The position numbers and the translations under genes were made by a program. A DNA stretch of 64,000 bases from contig JAMPIV010021227.1 of assembly GCA_024509875.1 (NCBI GenBank), positions 1-64,000 of the forward strand. The letters run 5' to 3'. Below the pieces are notes generated by a model. The model was not told the origin of the DNA. It was given only the letters and a program-made list of their open reading frames with translations, and ran no database searches. Origin of the DNA: Oreohelix idahoensis (taxonomy: Eukaryota; Mollusca; Gastropoda; Stylommatophora; Oreohelicidae). Of this stretch, positions 36,206-46,561 are shown piece by piece (the stretch's first letter is position 1; every line of letters begins with the position of its first letter).

Positions 36206-37553
36206 TGATAAGGGTGGATTTGTGCTGAAGTGGTAACTTGCCACCCTTATCGACACCTGGTGTTAAAGTGTAAGATGTAGGTGTCTTCTCTGATTTAGGA
36301 TGTTGCTGTGTATGTGGTAGTGGAACAGTTCAATGGGTTATCACACAGGCAACATGACGTGTAGAGTCATAGAAAGGGTAACTTCGTTGTATAAGTTTCT
36401 TTCATTTATTGCACGCCACAAAACAGTCATGATACTTATGACATCAACATGGTTAACGAGTTCAGCAAGATGATATGGCACATTGAAAACAATTTCTGTA
36501 GTCAGCAATGATAGCTGTTGTATATATGCGTCATAAGACATCACAGTTCAATAGATTCAGAAATTCATCAATCATCGAGTGCTAGTTCGTGAAGCTGTAT
36601 AAATAATAATAATTTCTATAACTTCTGCAACAGTGTCAGCTACAGATCTTCAATGTTCATAAACAATAATAAATGCTCCCATTCTGATGCTAGCAGATCA
36701 GTTGTATACAATAAGTCCGTTCACTGTCTGCACGTGAATAGCATACATGGGCTACAGGTCAGCTCGACCTTTATAATGTTCCTAAGTCTAACCATCTGAC
36801 TTGGACGTGATCTCTGATATAACGAATCCTGGAACACAGACAACAGTCTTGTTGGTCTAGAGCGACCCATATATATTTAACTAGTTCAGGTATACAGATA
36901 CTGGTGACTTAATCCTAGTCAAAGTACCTCTCCATTTTGCATCACACAGGCGAGCAAATAGGCGACAAAATGACGAACCTCTAGACGATAGCATAAAGTT
37001 CGATACAAGAGGAATTACCTTATTTCGGAAAATCAACCATGAACATATGCCTCCAGGCAGGCTGCATAATACTGGGAAATAGTCTAGTTAGCTAACTAAC
37101 TCACTAAGACACTGTATTTCCCTCAGAGAATCACAAGACGCAGTTGCGTCTGCTCGCTTCTTAAACCATTTCTAAACTGCCCCAACTGGGCGGAACACAC
37201 AGAACGAACTCCCGGTTTGACATGCGCAGAACGACAATCTCTGAGTTGCCGTTCACAATAAGACGATTCGAAGAACATTCGAGATAAAAGTCTTACACAG
37301 TCGCGCCTTTTATGGTCATGAAAAGAAGCGTTAAGAAAGGTTTCAGACATCTACCATAGTTGACTGATACTACCAAATAAGGAGATGTGGTCACGCTTCG
37401 TTCAAGAAATTATAGACCGAACGTGTCTCTATACAAGAGAAGGCAACTCCTAACAAATTGTAGTCTCGATAACTCGGATTATGTCCCTTTGACCATAGAA
37501 AACATAATACACACTTCAGTCAAAAAAATGATCATACATATGAAAAAATGTTT
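36206..37553 (-). repeat. 5' LTR of copy B, truncated at its outer end
   Basis: 1348 bp with no difference noticed from 27433-28780. At 37553 it meets GTTCAAAAGG, the inner arm of a fold-back Tc1 fragment. The ~44 bp present at the outer end of the other LTR (28781-28824) are missing here. Confidence 0.85.
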
Positions 37554-38254
37554 GTTCAAAAGGTGAAAAAGTGAGTTGAATTTTAATGCACGTGGAAAAT
37601 GATCATCGAGAAAAAGTCACCGTTAGTATGCAATAAATCAGTATTACAAGTGGTCGAAATGATCACTGAATTAGCCATGCCACCAAGGAGAAGTCTCAGC
37701 ACTGTAGACCGAGGACGTCCTGAGCAGGGTCGATTTTCCAAATGTCCGGTAGCTTGAAATCTCTCAAGAAGTCTCTGAATGGTAGAGTGGGACACTGCTA
37801 AACGTCTTGCAACATGACGAACAGATTGACCATCCTGAATCCATGCCATGGCTCGACCACGGTCTACAGTGCTGAGACTTCTCCTTGGTGGCATGGCTAA
37901 TGCAGTGATAATTTCGACCACTTGTCATACTAATTTATTGCATACCAACGGTGAACACTCTTTACCGATGATCATTTTCCACGTGCATTCAAATTCAACT
38001 CACTTTTTCACCTTTTGAACTAGTGGGGCGTGTTGCAAAAACCACGAGTTTTTGCAGCAACAATGGCAATTTTCACGTGCGGGGTAAAGTGACCCAGTTT
38101 TTGGACATTTAAAAAAAATTAACCTAGTGCACACAGAAATGTATAAACATTTCTCTGAGCTCAGTTTTAATGACATTTTCACTTGTCTTTACAGTTTGCC
38201 AATCAATTATATAAACCTTGTCTAAACTGAATGGTGGCCCTTAACTTTTGTCCA
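37554..38254 (-). mobile_element. Fold-back Tc1/mariner-like fragment
   Basis: On the minus strand the element starts near 38254 with TACTACTGGACAAAAGTTAA, a Tc1-type terminus next to TA. It passes through a 5' UTR and the start of a transposase, then turns back on itself: 37554-37712 is an inverted copy of 37860-38020 (about 160 bp, high identity) around a 147-bp spacer. The left arm stops at 37554, where the copy B LTR begins, so the outer half of that arm is missing. Confidence 0.8.
37713..37894 (-). pseudogene. Tc1-like transposase N-terminal HTH, truncated
   Basis: ATG 37894 begins MPPRRSLSTVDRGRAMAW, followed by a paired-like helix-turn-helix (SVRHVARRLAVSHSTIQRLL) and the GRPRST motif, standard for Tc1-like DNA-binding domains. 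The sequence then enters the inverted arm, so the DDE catalytic domain is absent. Confidence 0.85.
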
Positions 38255-38384
38255 GTAGTATATATATACATATATACAACATACATATAATATATATTTT
38301 ACAACATGTAGACACCATTTATACAAAGGCCAAGGATTTTTTTACGTTTTTTACACAAGGTATGTGTGATGCACCGCACACAAC

Positions 38385-38515
38385 CCGGCAGAGTCGATCC
38401 AGTTTTAACTGGGTACCATAGCAACTATGGGAAGGTTAAGGCGGCCGGCGTGATGCTGACCACATCACGGCGGCGGGCCTAACACCATGTGCATAACACA
38501 TACCTCGATTAGCAT
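38385..38515 (-). repeat. Hairpin-rich dispersed repeat D, copy 1
   Basis: Same family as 47262-47400, 57255-57345 and 61605-61715. Core phrases: GGAAGGTTAAGGCGGCCGGC, GTGATGCTGACCACATCACG and the palindrome CCAGTTTTAACTGGG. In copy 47262 it forms the 3' untranslated part of an endonuclease-RT element, so these are probably 3' ends of that family. Confidence 0.7.
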
Positions 38516-38853
38516 TTTTCCCGCACTCTGTAGAATAAAGAGGGGAAAAAAATCCTGCACTCTTGAGATAACAACTGAAAATATAAAAAATTGATAAATT
38601 TTATAGAGGAAGATGGTTAATTAGCGTGGTGTGGTGTGAGTGATTGTGGTTTTGTCTGGTGTTAGGTATTGACTCTGAATATAGGGGTGACAGAAAAAAA
38701 AAACCTGAAAGAGAGAATACAAATGAACACGAAGTGAGACAATTGTTTTTTTATTTATATAGTTTTATTTATATACTAAGGGGGGTATAGAGGTGGTCAG
38801 CCGGCGAGGTTAGTCTAGTTGACATTGTTAAAATAAAAAAGAATAAAAAAAAT

Positions 38854-38894
38854 GGTTTATATAAGGAAATATGACATCAAAAAACCGATACAAT

Positions 38895-38937
<43 letters not shown>

Positions 38938-39407
38938 AAGGCTACCTATTGTCGTTAGTTGGACGGTGGGGTTTTCAATGGAGAGTGTATTGATGCTGAC
39001 TGGCGGGGGTGATGACTCTTGTGTGTATTGGCGGGGGACAATGTATAAGCATGCACATACAGATATATACGACATCTAAAGCAAACAGAGGCGTAATAAG
39101 TGTTTATATATTAATTTTTATTATCACGGCGGAGGTTTCGACCCGTTTTTTGGGGGAGGAATGGGTTTATATAAGGAAATATGACGCGATAGAACCAATA
39201 AAATGGAGGAGGAAAGGATAATTATTGTCGTTAGTTGGTCGGTGGGGTTTTTAATGGAGAGTGTATTGATGCTGACTGGCGGGGGTGATGACTCATGGAT
39301 GTATTGGCGCGGGAGTAAGACAATGTATAAGCACGCACATACAGATATATACGACATCTAAAGCAAACAGAGGCGTAATAAGTGTTTATATATAAATTTT
39401 TATTATT
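38854..39407. repeat. Two tandem ~310-bp units with TATA-like boxes, left arm
   Basis: Units starting GGTTTATATAAGGAAATATGAC at 38854 and 39164 share TTAGTTGG, GGAGAGTGTATTGATGCTGA, GCACATACAGATATATACGA and a TAAGTGTTTATATAT end. Unit 1 carries a G41 homopolymer (38895-38935) where unit 2 has GGAGGAGGAAAGG. Inverted counterparts are at about 45840-46230. Confidence 0.8.
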
Positions 39408-39700
39408 ACTGAGAGAATCTAAAAAAAAAACATTATACGAACAGGGCACATAATGGAAGAGAGCTATTTTTAGACGGAAAGAGGTGAAGCGGTGACACAA
39501 GATTGTTCCTCAGATCGGGAAATCCCACAAGAGCTGACGCATTTTTTGGGGGGTTCTTATTACAACGACTATCTGTTTTTACCGCTAGTTATGAAACCGG
39601 ATCGATGGTCGGCGCAAACTTCGCGAGGAAACCATTGATCGTATACTTTATCTAAGAAAAACATTATACGAACAGAACACATAATGGAAGAGAGCTATTT

Positions 39701-39973
39701 TTAGATGGAAAGAGGTGAAGGGGTGACATTGTTGGAGTCAACTATTCTTTTTATGTAAAAATATGGCAGGGAATTTCTGTGTTGGGTGTATGTATAGACA
39801 GACGCACCATGCGGTTTAAATCCCACATTTTTCCCACCCTGCGCTTGTTGTGTAGTGAGTACATCTAAAAAGGTGTTGGTGTCTAGCTTATTGTGATGTT
39901 TATTGAGCCCCTTAGTACTAGATTTATCGTGCTCCCCGAAACAGTGGTAGGTTTTACTACATAAAGATACCAT
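39701..39973 (-). other. 90-codon open frame, left arm
   Basis: Open frame starting MVSLCSKTYHCFGEHDKSST, no recognised domain, repeated in the right arm at 45258-45530. The pair differs at six bases, five of them amino-acid changing (H/R, K/M, H/Y, P/S, N/D). That is what neutral drift gives, so I doubt it is a functional gene. Confidence 0.4.
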
Positions 39974-40057
39974 CCCCCTACCTTAGTATTCTAGTCCCGG
40001 GGGTTCTCTTATCAAATAATTTTACCTCGCCACAGCTATTACAACGAATAACTGTTT

Positions 40058-40085
40058 TACACTTTGATCTTAGCCAAGAAGCGAT
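40058..40085 (-). ncRNA. U2 snRNA 5' fragment with 8-bp deletion, left arm
   Basis: Minus-strand ATCGCTTCTTGGC then TAAGATCAAAGTGTA equals the U2 5' end but lacks the CCTTTTGG present in the right-arm copy. Not a functional snRNA. Confidence 0.75.
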
Positions 40086-40550
40086 AACAGATTTTCTGCT
40101 GCAGTTCCATGCCTTCTCCTTAATATCGTAAGATTTCACTGTGAAGTAATATTTAACAGATTAAAAATATTTTAATTGCTGAAAGTTAAAGTGGGGAAAA
40201 ACTTAATAATTATTGTAAATTTATAAACAGCCAAATACGTTTAATACTGCTGTGACACATATCTTTTTATAGTTTAAAGAAAGTTTCATTAGGACGCACG
40301 GTTATTAAAATTACAAGTATGCCTAATTAATGCCCCGTGCAACATTGGTTATATATTTATTTCCACTTTAATGTTAAGGGACGTTAAAATAATAAATTGT
40401 TATCTTCATAGTTAGCTCTCTTTGAACACACGCTCTCTTTGAACACACGAAGCGTTCTTAATGTTACAAGGAAAAACGTTCTTTGCTATTTCAAAATATT
40501 ACAGCTTTCCCCCTAATTTACGGGCTCCAAACGCTTTAACAGACAGTATT

Positions 40551-40598
<48 letters not shown>

Positions 40599-41020
40599 TT
40601 CGGATATATATATTTGTACCTATAGGCCTATTACAAGAATATTAATTTATAAATGGTCCAGTTATATCAAGCTCTAAGCATTTTACGGTCCAGCCTGGAA
40701 ATTTCTGCACGTTACTGCAGAGGTCATGTCTCCCAGATATGGAATGAAAACATCCGATCCTTTCTTTTCATTGTTTACAAATAGCTTCTTTGTTCCAGTT
40801 ATCAAACAGTTATCTACTTTCATTTGTCCTGCAATTTTCAAACTTTAGTGAAAACTTTTTCTTCCAATCAGCAAAGATGGTCCCAAAATTTTCTACCAGT
40901 CCTGCCCAAATGTTCCAACCTGTAGGTAAATAGCTATTAACCTGTTTTTAATTTTGTTATTTTTGCACGTGCCAAATATTTCTTTGAATATTTCTTGCAT
41001 GTGTCAAGTGTTTTTTTTCT

Positions 41021-42405
41021 AGTTGTCAAATATTTATGCAAATATTTTTTCCAGTTGTCAAATATTTCTTCAAATATTTTTTCCAATTGTCAAATATTTA
41101 TGCAAATATTTTTTTTTCAAGTTGTCAAATATTTCTTCAAATGTTTTTTGTCCAGTTGTCACATATTTCTTCAGATATTTTTTCAAGTTGTCAAATATTT
41201 CTTCAAATGTTTTTTCAAGTTGTCAAATATTTCTTCAAATGTTTTTACTCCAGTTGTCACATATTTCTTCAAATGTTTTTTCCAGTTGTCAAATATTTCT
41301 TCAAATGATTTTTCAAGTTGTCAAATATTTCTTCAAATGTTTTTTTTCCAGTTGTCAAATATTTCTTCAAATGTTTTTTCCAATTGTCACATATTTCTTC
41401 AAATGTTTTTTCCAGTTGTCAAATATTTCTTCAAATGTTTTTTCAAGTTGTCAAATATTTCTTCAAATGTTTTTTTTCCAGTTGTCAATTATTTCTTCAA
41501 ATGTTTTTTGTCCAATTGACAAATATTTCTTCAAATGTTTTTTCTAGTTGTCACATATTTCTTTAAATGTTTTGTCCAGTTGTCACATATTTCTTCAAAT
41601 ATTTTTTGTCCAGTTGACAAATATTTCTTCAAATGTTTTTTCCAGTTGTCAAATATTTCTTCAAAAGGTTTTTTTTCACTTGCCAAATATTTCTTCACAT
41701 GTTTCTTTCAGTTGTCAAGTATTTCTTCAAATATTTTTTGTCCAGCTGACAAATATTTCTTCAAATGTTTTTTTCCAGTTGTCAAATATTCATCAAATGT
41801 TTTTTCCAGTTGTCAAATATTTCTTCAAATGTTTTTTCCAGTTGTCAAATATTTCTTCAAATGTTATTTGTCCAGTTGACAAATATTTCTTCAAACGTTT
41901 TTTCAAGTTGTCAAATATTTCTTGAAACGTTTCTTCCAACTGTCAAATATTTCTTAACATGTTTCTAGAGATTGTCACATATTTCTTCAGATGTTTTTTT
42001 TTCAGTTGTCAAATATTTCTTGCAGCTGTCAAATATTTCTTCAAATATTTCTTCAAGTAGTTCTTGCAGTTGTCAAATATTTCTTCAAATGTTTTATTCT
42101 AGTTGTCAAATAGTTCTTCAAATGTTTATTTTCCAGTTGTAAAATATTTATTCGAATGTTTTTTTTTTCTAGTTGCGAAATATTTCTACAGATATTTTTT
42201 CAAGTTGTCAAATATTTCTTCAAACGTTTTTTCAAGTTGTCAAATATTTCTTCAAATGTTCTTTTTGTTTTCTAGTTGTCAAATATTTATGCAAATACTT
42301 TTTTCTAGTTGTAAAATATTTCTTCAAATGTTTTTTGTCCAGTTGACAAATATTTCTTTGAACGTTTTTTTCAAGTTGGCAAATATTTCTTCAAATGTTT
42401 TTATT
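41021..42405. repeat. ~32-bp minisatellite, left half of the palindrome centre
   Basis: About 40 degenerate units of the type TTGTCAAATATTTCTTCAAA followed by TGTTTTTTCCAG. Because unit length is not a multiple of three and stops are rare in T-rich DNA, it yields long spurious frames on this strand. Confidence 0.95.
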
Positions 42406-42410
42406 CTAGT

Positions 42411-43135
42411 CTGGAAAAAACATTTGAAGAAATATGTGACAACTGAAAAAATATCTGAAGAAATATTTATCAACTGGACAAAAAACATTTGAAGAAATAT
42501 TTGACAACTGGAAAAAAAAACATTTGAAGAAATATTTGACAACTGGACAAAAAAACATTTGAAGAAATATTTGACAACTGGAAAAAACATTTGAAGACAT
42601 ATGTGACAACTGGAAAAAAAACATTTGAAGAAATATTTGACAACAGGAAAAAAAACCTTTGAAGAAATATTTGACAACTTGAAAAAACAGTTGAAGAAAT
42701 ATTTGACAATTTGAAAAAATATCTGAAGAAATATGTGACAACTGGACAAAAAAAAACTTGAAGAAATATTTGACAACTGGATAAAAAAAACATTTGCATG
42801 AATATTTGACAACTGGAAAAACATTTGAAGAAATACCTGACAACTGGAAAACAAAATTTGAAGAAATATTTGTCAACTGGACAAAAAACATTTGAAGCAA
42901 TATTTGACAACTGGAAAAAAAAAAACCTGTGAAGAAATATTTGACAACTTGAAAAAACAATTAAATAAACATTTGACAACTTGAAAAAATATCTGAATAA
43001 ATATGTGACAACTGGACAAAAAACATTTGAAGAAATATGTGACAACTGGAAAAAAAACATTTGCATAAATATGTGACAACTGGAAAAACATTTGCATAAA
43101 CATTTGACAACTAGAAAAAAACGTTTGACACATGC
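42411..43135. repeat. ~32-bp minisatellite, right half (inverted)
   Basis: Inverted units CATTTGAAGAAATATTTGAC plus AACTGGAAAAAA, about 22 copies. The right array is about half the length of the left, so copy number changed after duplication. Confidence 0.95.
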
Positions 43136-43737
43136 AAGAAATATTCAAATAAATATTTGGCACGTGCAAAAATAACAAAATTAAAAACAGGTTAATAGCT
43201 ATTTACCTACAGGTTGGAACATTTGAGCAGGACTGGTAGAAAATTGTGGGACCATCTTTGCTGATTGGAAGAAAAAGTTTTCACTAAAGTTTGAAAATTG
43301 CAGGACAAAAAAAAAGTAGATAACCGTTTGATAACTGGAACAAAGAAGCTATTTGTAAACATTGAAGAGAGAGGATTGGATGTTTTCATTCCATATTTGG
43401 GAGACATGACCTCTGCAGTAACGCGCAGAAATTTCCAGGCTGGACCATAGAATTGCTTCAAGCTTGATATAACTGGACCATTTATAAATTAATATTCTTG
43501 TAATAGGCCTATAGGTACAAATATAAATATCCATACTGTCTGTTAAAGCGTTTGGAGCCCGTAAATTAGGGGGAAAGCTGTAATATTTTGAAATAGCAAA
43601 GAACGTAACATTAAGAACGCTTCGTGTGTTCAAAGAGAGCTAATTATGAAAATAACAATTTATTATTTTAACGTCCCTTAATATTAAAGTGGAAATAATT
43701 GTATAACCAATGTTGCACGGGGCATTAATTAGGCATA

Positions 43738-44900
43738 TGTTGCCGTCATTTTCGACGGAGTTTCATATGTCAAGTTACTTGTCGTATTTTCACCCTAGTC
43801 AAAGGTGGATAATTATGTCTTTACTTTGCGATGTCAGGTTGATTTGGGGTTATCTTCCCTTTTGGTTCTTTCAGTGCGTTTGACCTGTATGAAGACAGGG
43901 TCAAAGGTAAACAGTTCGGGGCTTATACCCATGCGCAGATTTGAGCGCCAAGTTGAGACTTCCGTCAGGCCGGGATGTAAGCTGGCTTCCGAGGGACGAA
44001 TGTCCATTGTGTTTTTCGGGGAAAATCTTCGAAGTGACTGCGTTGGCAGGTCTCCCCAGTGAATCTCTGTGCGTCGGAATGACAACAGAGTTCCTTATTG
44101 TGTTCTGAGGATTCGGTTCCAGGTAATACCGACTTTTTCCATTATTACGCTTTCGGTGGCAGAACATGTTAGAAGATTACCTAGTCTGTGAACTACAGCT
44201 CACCGGTCCTACATTTCAGAACTGATATTTTTTGCGCTCAAGGTAGCCATCCAAGACTATTAGTCTTTATATTATCCAGAAGTCCAGTGACGAAGTTATA
44301 TTGTGGAAACCGCAGATTGGCGGTATTTATGTCTACATAAGCATTACTGCAGGGTTGATGTTAACCTGCTTAGAAGAAGTACACAGATGACGTCATAACG
44401 AGGCCTGTGTTAAGGCTAATATATTACAGCCTGATAATGTACAATTGGCGGGGAAGCCAAGTTGTACCTGTATGTCAAAGTGATCAAGGTATCTGACGCG
44501 TTTAGTCAGAGACGCCAACGCGGCATTATGAACTGTCATTATTGAAGAACATTGCTATCGACCATGCACGAATATTCAAATGTTTACCAGCCTTTTTGAA
44601 TGCCTGATGTATACCTAACGATTTCCGGTCAGCATGACCTTGTTTACACTGACTGTTCCTGTTGATGCTATGTGTGTTATCGTCAATAAATGTTTTTGAA
44701 ACGTGCCAGCAGTGTTCAAGCATCCTTGACTACTGCATGTGAGTGTATGGGTTGCATTACACCACAGATACGAGCCTAAACACATTCGCGCCTTCATTCG
44801 CTCCCACACTCAGTTCATCATACGCCAGCACTACACACCTAACAAAATATATACTGTCTTGGGCCAGTGAGCACCTCAACAAGAGAAAAAGACAGTTACA
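43738..44900 (+). mobile_element. Solo LTR (1163 bp) inserted in the right arm
   Basis: Begins TGTTGCCGTC, ends CAGTTACA (TG...CA) and is flanked by a 5-bp duplication GCATA (43733-43737 and 44901-44905). The inverted left arm has the uninterrupted site near 40316-40325 with a single copy of that pentamer. An AATAAA is at about 44684. It is unrelated by eye to the LTRs of copies A and B. A 5-bp duplication suits gypsy or BEL elements. Short frames inside are not coding. Confidence 0.85.
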
Positions 44901-45137
44901 GCATACTTGTAATTATAATAATTGTGCGTCCTAAAGAAACTTTCTTTAAACTACAAAAAGATATGTGTCACAGCAGTATTAAACGTATTTGGCTGTTTAT
45001 AAATTTACAATAATTATTAAGTTTTTCCCCACTTTAACTTTTAGCAATTAAAATATTTTTAATCTGTTAAATATTACTTCACTGTGAAATCTTACGATAT
45101 TAAGGAGAAGGCATGGAACTACAGCAGAAAATCTGTT

Positions 45138-45173
45138 ATCGCTTCTTGGCCTTTTGGCTAAGATCAAAGTGTA
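45138..45173 (+). ncRNA. U2 snRNA 5'-end fragment, right arm
   Basis: ATCGCTTCTTGGCCTTTTGG then CTAAGATCAAAGTGTA matches the first 36 nt of metazoan U2 snRNA with a single C-to-T change near position 10. After AGTGTA the match stops: the branch-point-recognition sequence and Sm site are absent. It is a gene fragment, not a working snRNA. Whether the upstream DNA is a captured U2 promoter is open. Confidence 0.8.
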
Positions 45174-45257
45174 AAACAGTTATTCGTTGTAATAGCTGTG
45201 GCGAGGTAAAATTATTTGATAAGAGAACCCCCGGGACTAGAATACTAAGGTAGGGGG

Positions 45258-45530
45258 ATGGTATCTTTATGTAGTAAAACTTACCACTGTTTCGGGGAGC
45301 GCGATAAATCTAGTACTAAGGGGCTCAATAAACATCACAATATGCTAGACACCAACACCTTTTTAGATGTACTCACTACACAACAAGCGCAGGGTGGGAA
45401 AAATGTGGGATTTAAACCGTATGGTGCGTCTGTCTATACATACACCCAACACAGAAATTCCCTGTCATATTTTTACATAAAAAGAATAGTTGACTCCGAC
45501 AATGTCACCCCTTCACCTCTTTCCATCTAA
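45258..45530 (+). other. 90-codon open frame, right arm
   Basis: Inverted counterpart of 39701-39973, starting MVSLCSKTYHCFGERDKSST and ending NVTPSPLSI. No signal peptide, membrane segment or known motif. Lies ~85 bp after the U2 fragment. The substitution pattern between arms gives no sign of protein-level constraint. Confidence 0.4.
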
Positions 45531-46307
45531 AAATAGCTCTCTTCCATTATGTGTTCTGTTCGTATAATGTATTTCTTAGATAAAGTATACGATTAATGGT
45601 TCCCTCGCGAAGTTTGCGCCGACCATCGAGCCGGTTTCATAACTAGCGGTAAAAACAGTTAGTCGTTGTAATAAGAACCAAAAAAAAGTGCGTCAGCTCT
45701 TGTGGGATTTCTCGATCTGAGGAACAATCTTGTGTCACCGCTTCACCTCTTTCCATCTAAAAATAGCTCTCTTCCATTATGTGCCCTGTTTGTATAATGT
45801 TTTTTCTTAGATTCCCTCAGTAATAATAAAAATTTATATATAAACACTTATTACGCCTCTGTTTGCTTTAGATGTCGTATAAATCTGTATGTGCGTGCTT
45901 ATACATTGCCTTACTTCCGCGCCAATACACCCATGAGTCATTACCCCCGCCAGTCAGCATCAATACACTCTCCATTAAAAACCCCACCGTCCAACTAACG
46001 ACAATAATTATCCTTTCCTCCTCCATTTCATTGGTTTTATCATGTCATATTTCCTTATATAAACCCATTCCTCCCCCAAAAACGGGTCGAAACCTCCGCA
46101 GTGATAATAAAGATTAATATATAAACACTTATTACACCCCACCGACCAACTAACGACAATAATTATCCTTTGCCTGCCCCCCCCCCCCTTTTTATAGGTT
46201 TTTTGACGTCATATTTCCTTATATAATCCATTTTTTAAATTCTTTTTTATTTTAACAATGTCAACCAGACTAACCTCACCGGGTGACCACCTCTACACCT
46301 CCCTTAT

Positions 46308-46561
46308 GGTAATTTCCTATCTTTCGTACCATTTTGCTCCGCAGTGAATATGTGTAGTCAAGTGTTGTTTCGTAGCGCCTAGGGTTAGGATTAGGGTTAG
46401 AATTAGGGTTAGGATTAGGATTAGGGTTTGTGTTAGGGTTAGTGTTAACCATAATACTAACCCTAATTCTAACCCTAATCCTAACCCTAAGCGCTACGAA
46501 ACAACACCTAACTACATATATTCACTGCGGAGCAAAAAGGTACGAAAGATAGGAAATTACC
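46308..46561. mobile_element. Fold-back MITE with TTAGGG-like core (254 bp)
   Basis: Arms of about 90 bp begin GGTAATTTCCTATCTTTCG and end in the inverse. The centre is a run of TTAGGG/TTAGGATTAGGG motifs turning into CCCTAA motifs. The flanks CTCCCTTAT and CCCACTTAT may be a degenerate 8-9 bp target duplication (hAT or Mutator-like). The left palindrome arm lacks it (site near 38775). Confidence 0.8.

Larger units (their letters stand above)
27433..37553 (-). mobile_element. Gmr1-type Ty3/gypsy retrotransposon, copy B (integrase before RT)
   Basis: Direct repeats of at least 1348 bp (27433-28780 and 36206-37553) that appear identical by eye bound a minus-strand coding region. Reading leftwards from 34579 the order is gag, protease, integrase, RT, RNase H. 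The RT (YLDD) and integrase sequences are gypsy-like, but the order is that of Ty1/copia. This combination is known from the Gmr1 group. LTR identity implies a very recent insertion. The coding region has three single-base breaks, all in short homopolymers. The right-hand (5') LTR seems truncated by ~44 bp where it meets a Tc1 fold-back fragment. Confidence 0.9.

Noticed and set aside
27429..37554. TTTG as a 4-bp target-site duplication of copy B
   Set aside because: It requires LTR ends that are not TG...CA, and overlaps the truncated junction at 37553; coincidence is likely.
41021..43135. CRISPR-like look of regularly spaced repeats
   Set aside because: Units are contiguous tandem copies of ~32 bp without unique spacers, in a eukaryotic palindrome; it is a minisatellite.
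40995..43178. Several long Cys/Phe/Ser-rich open frames on both strands
   Set aside because: All are readings of the minisatellite in different phases; the repeated peptide has no start, domain or conservation.
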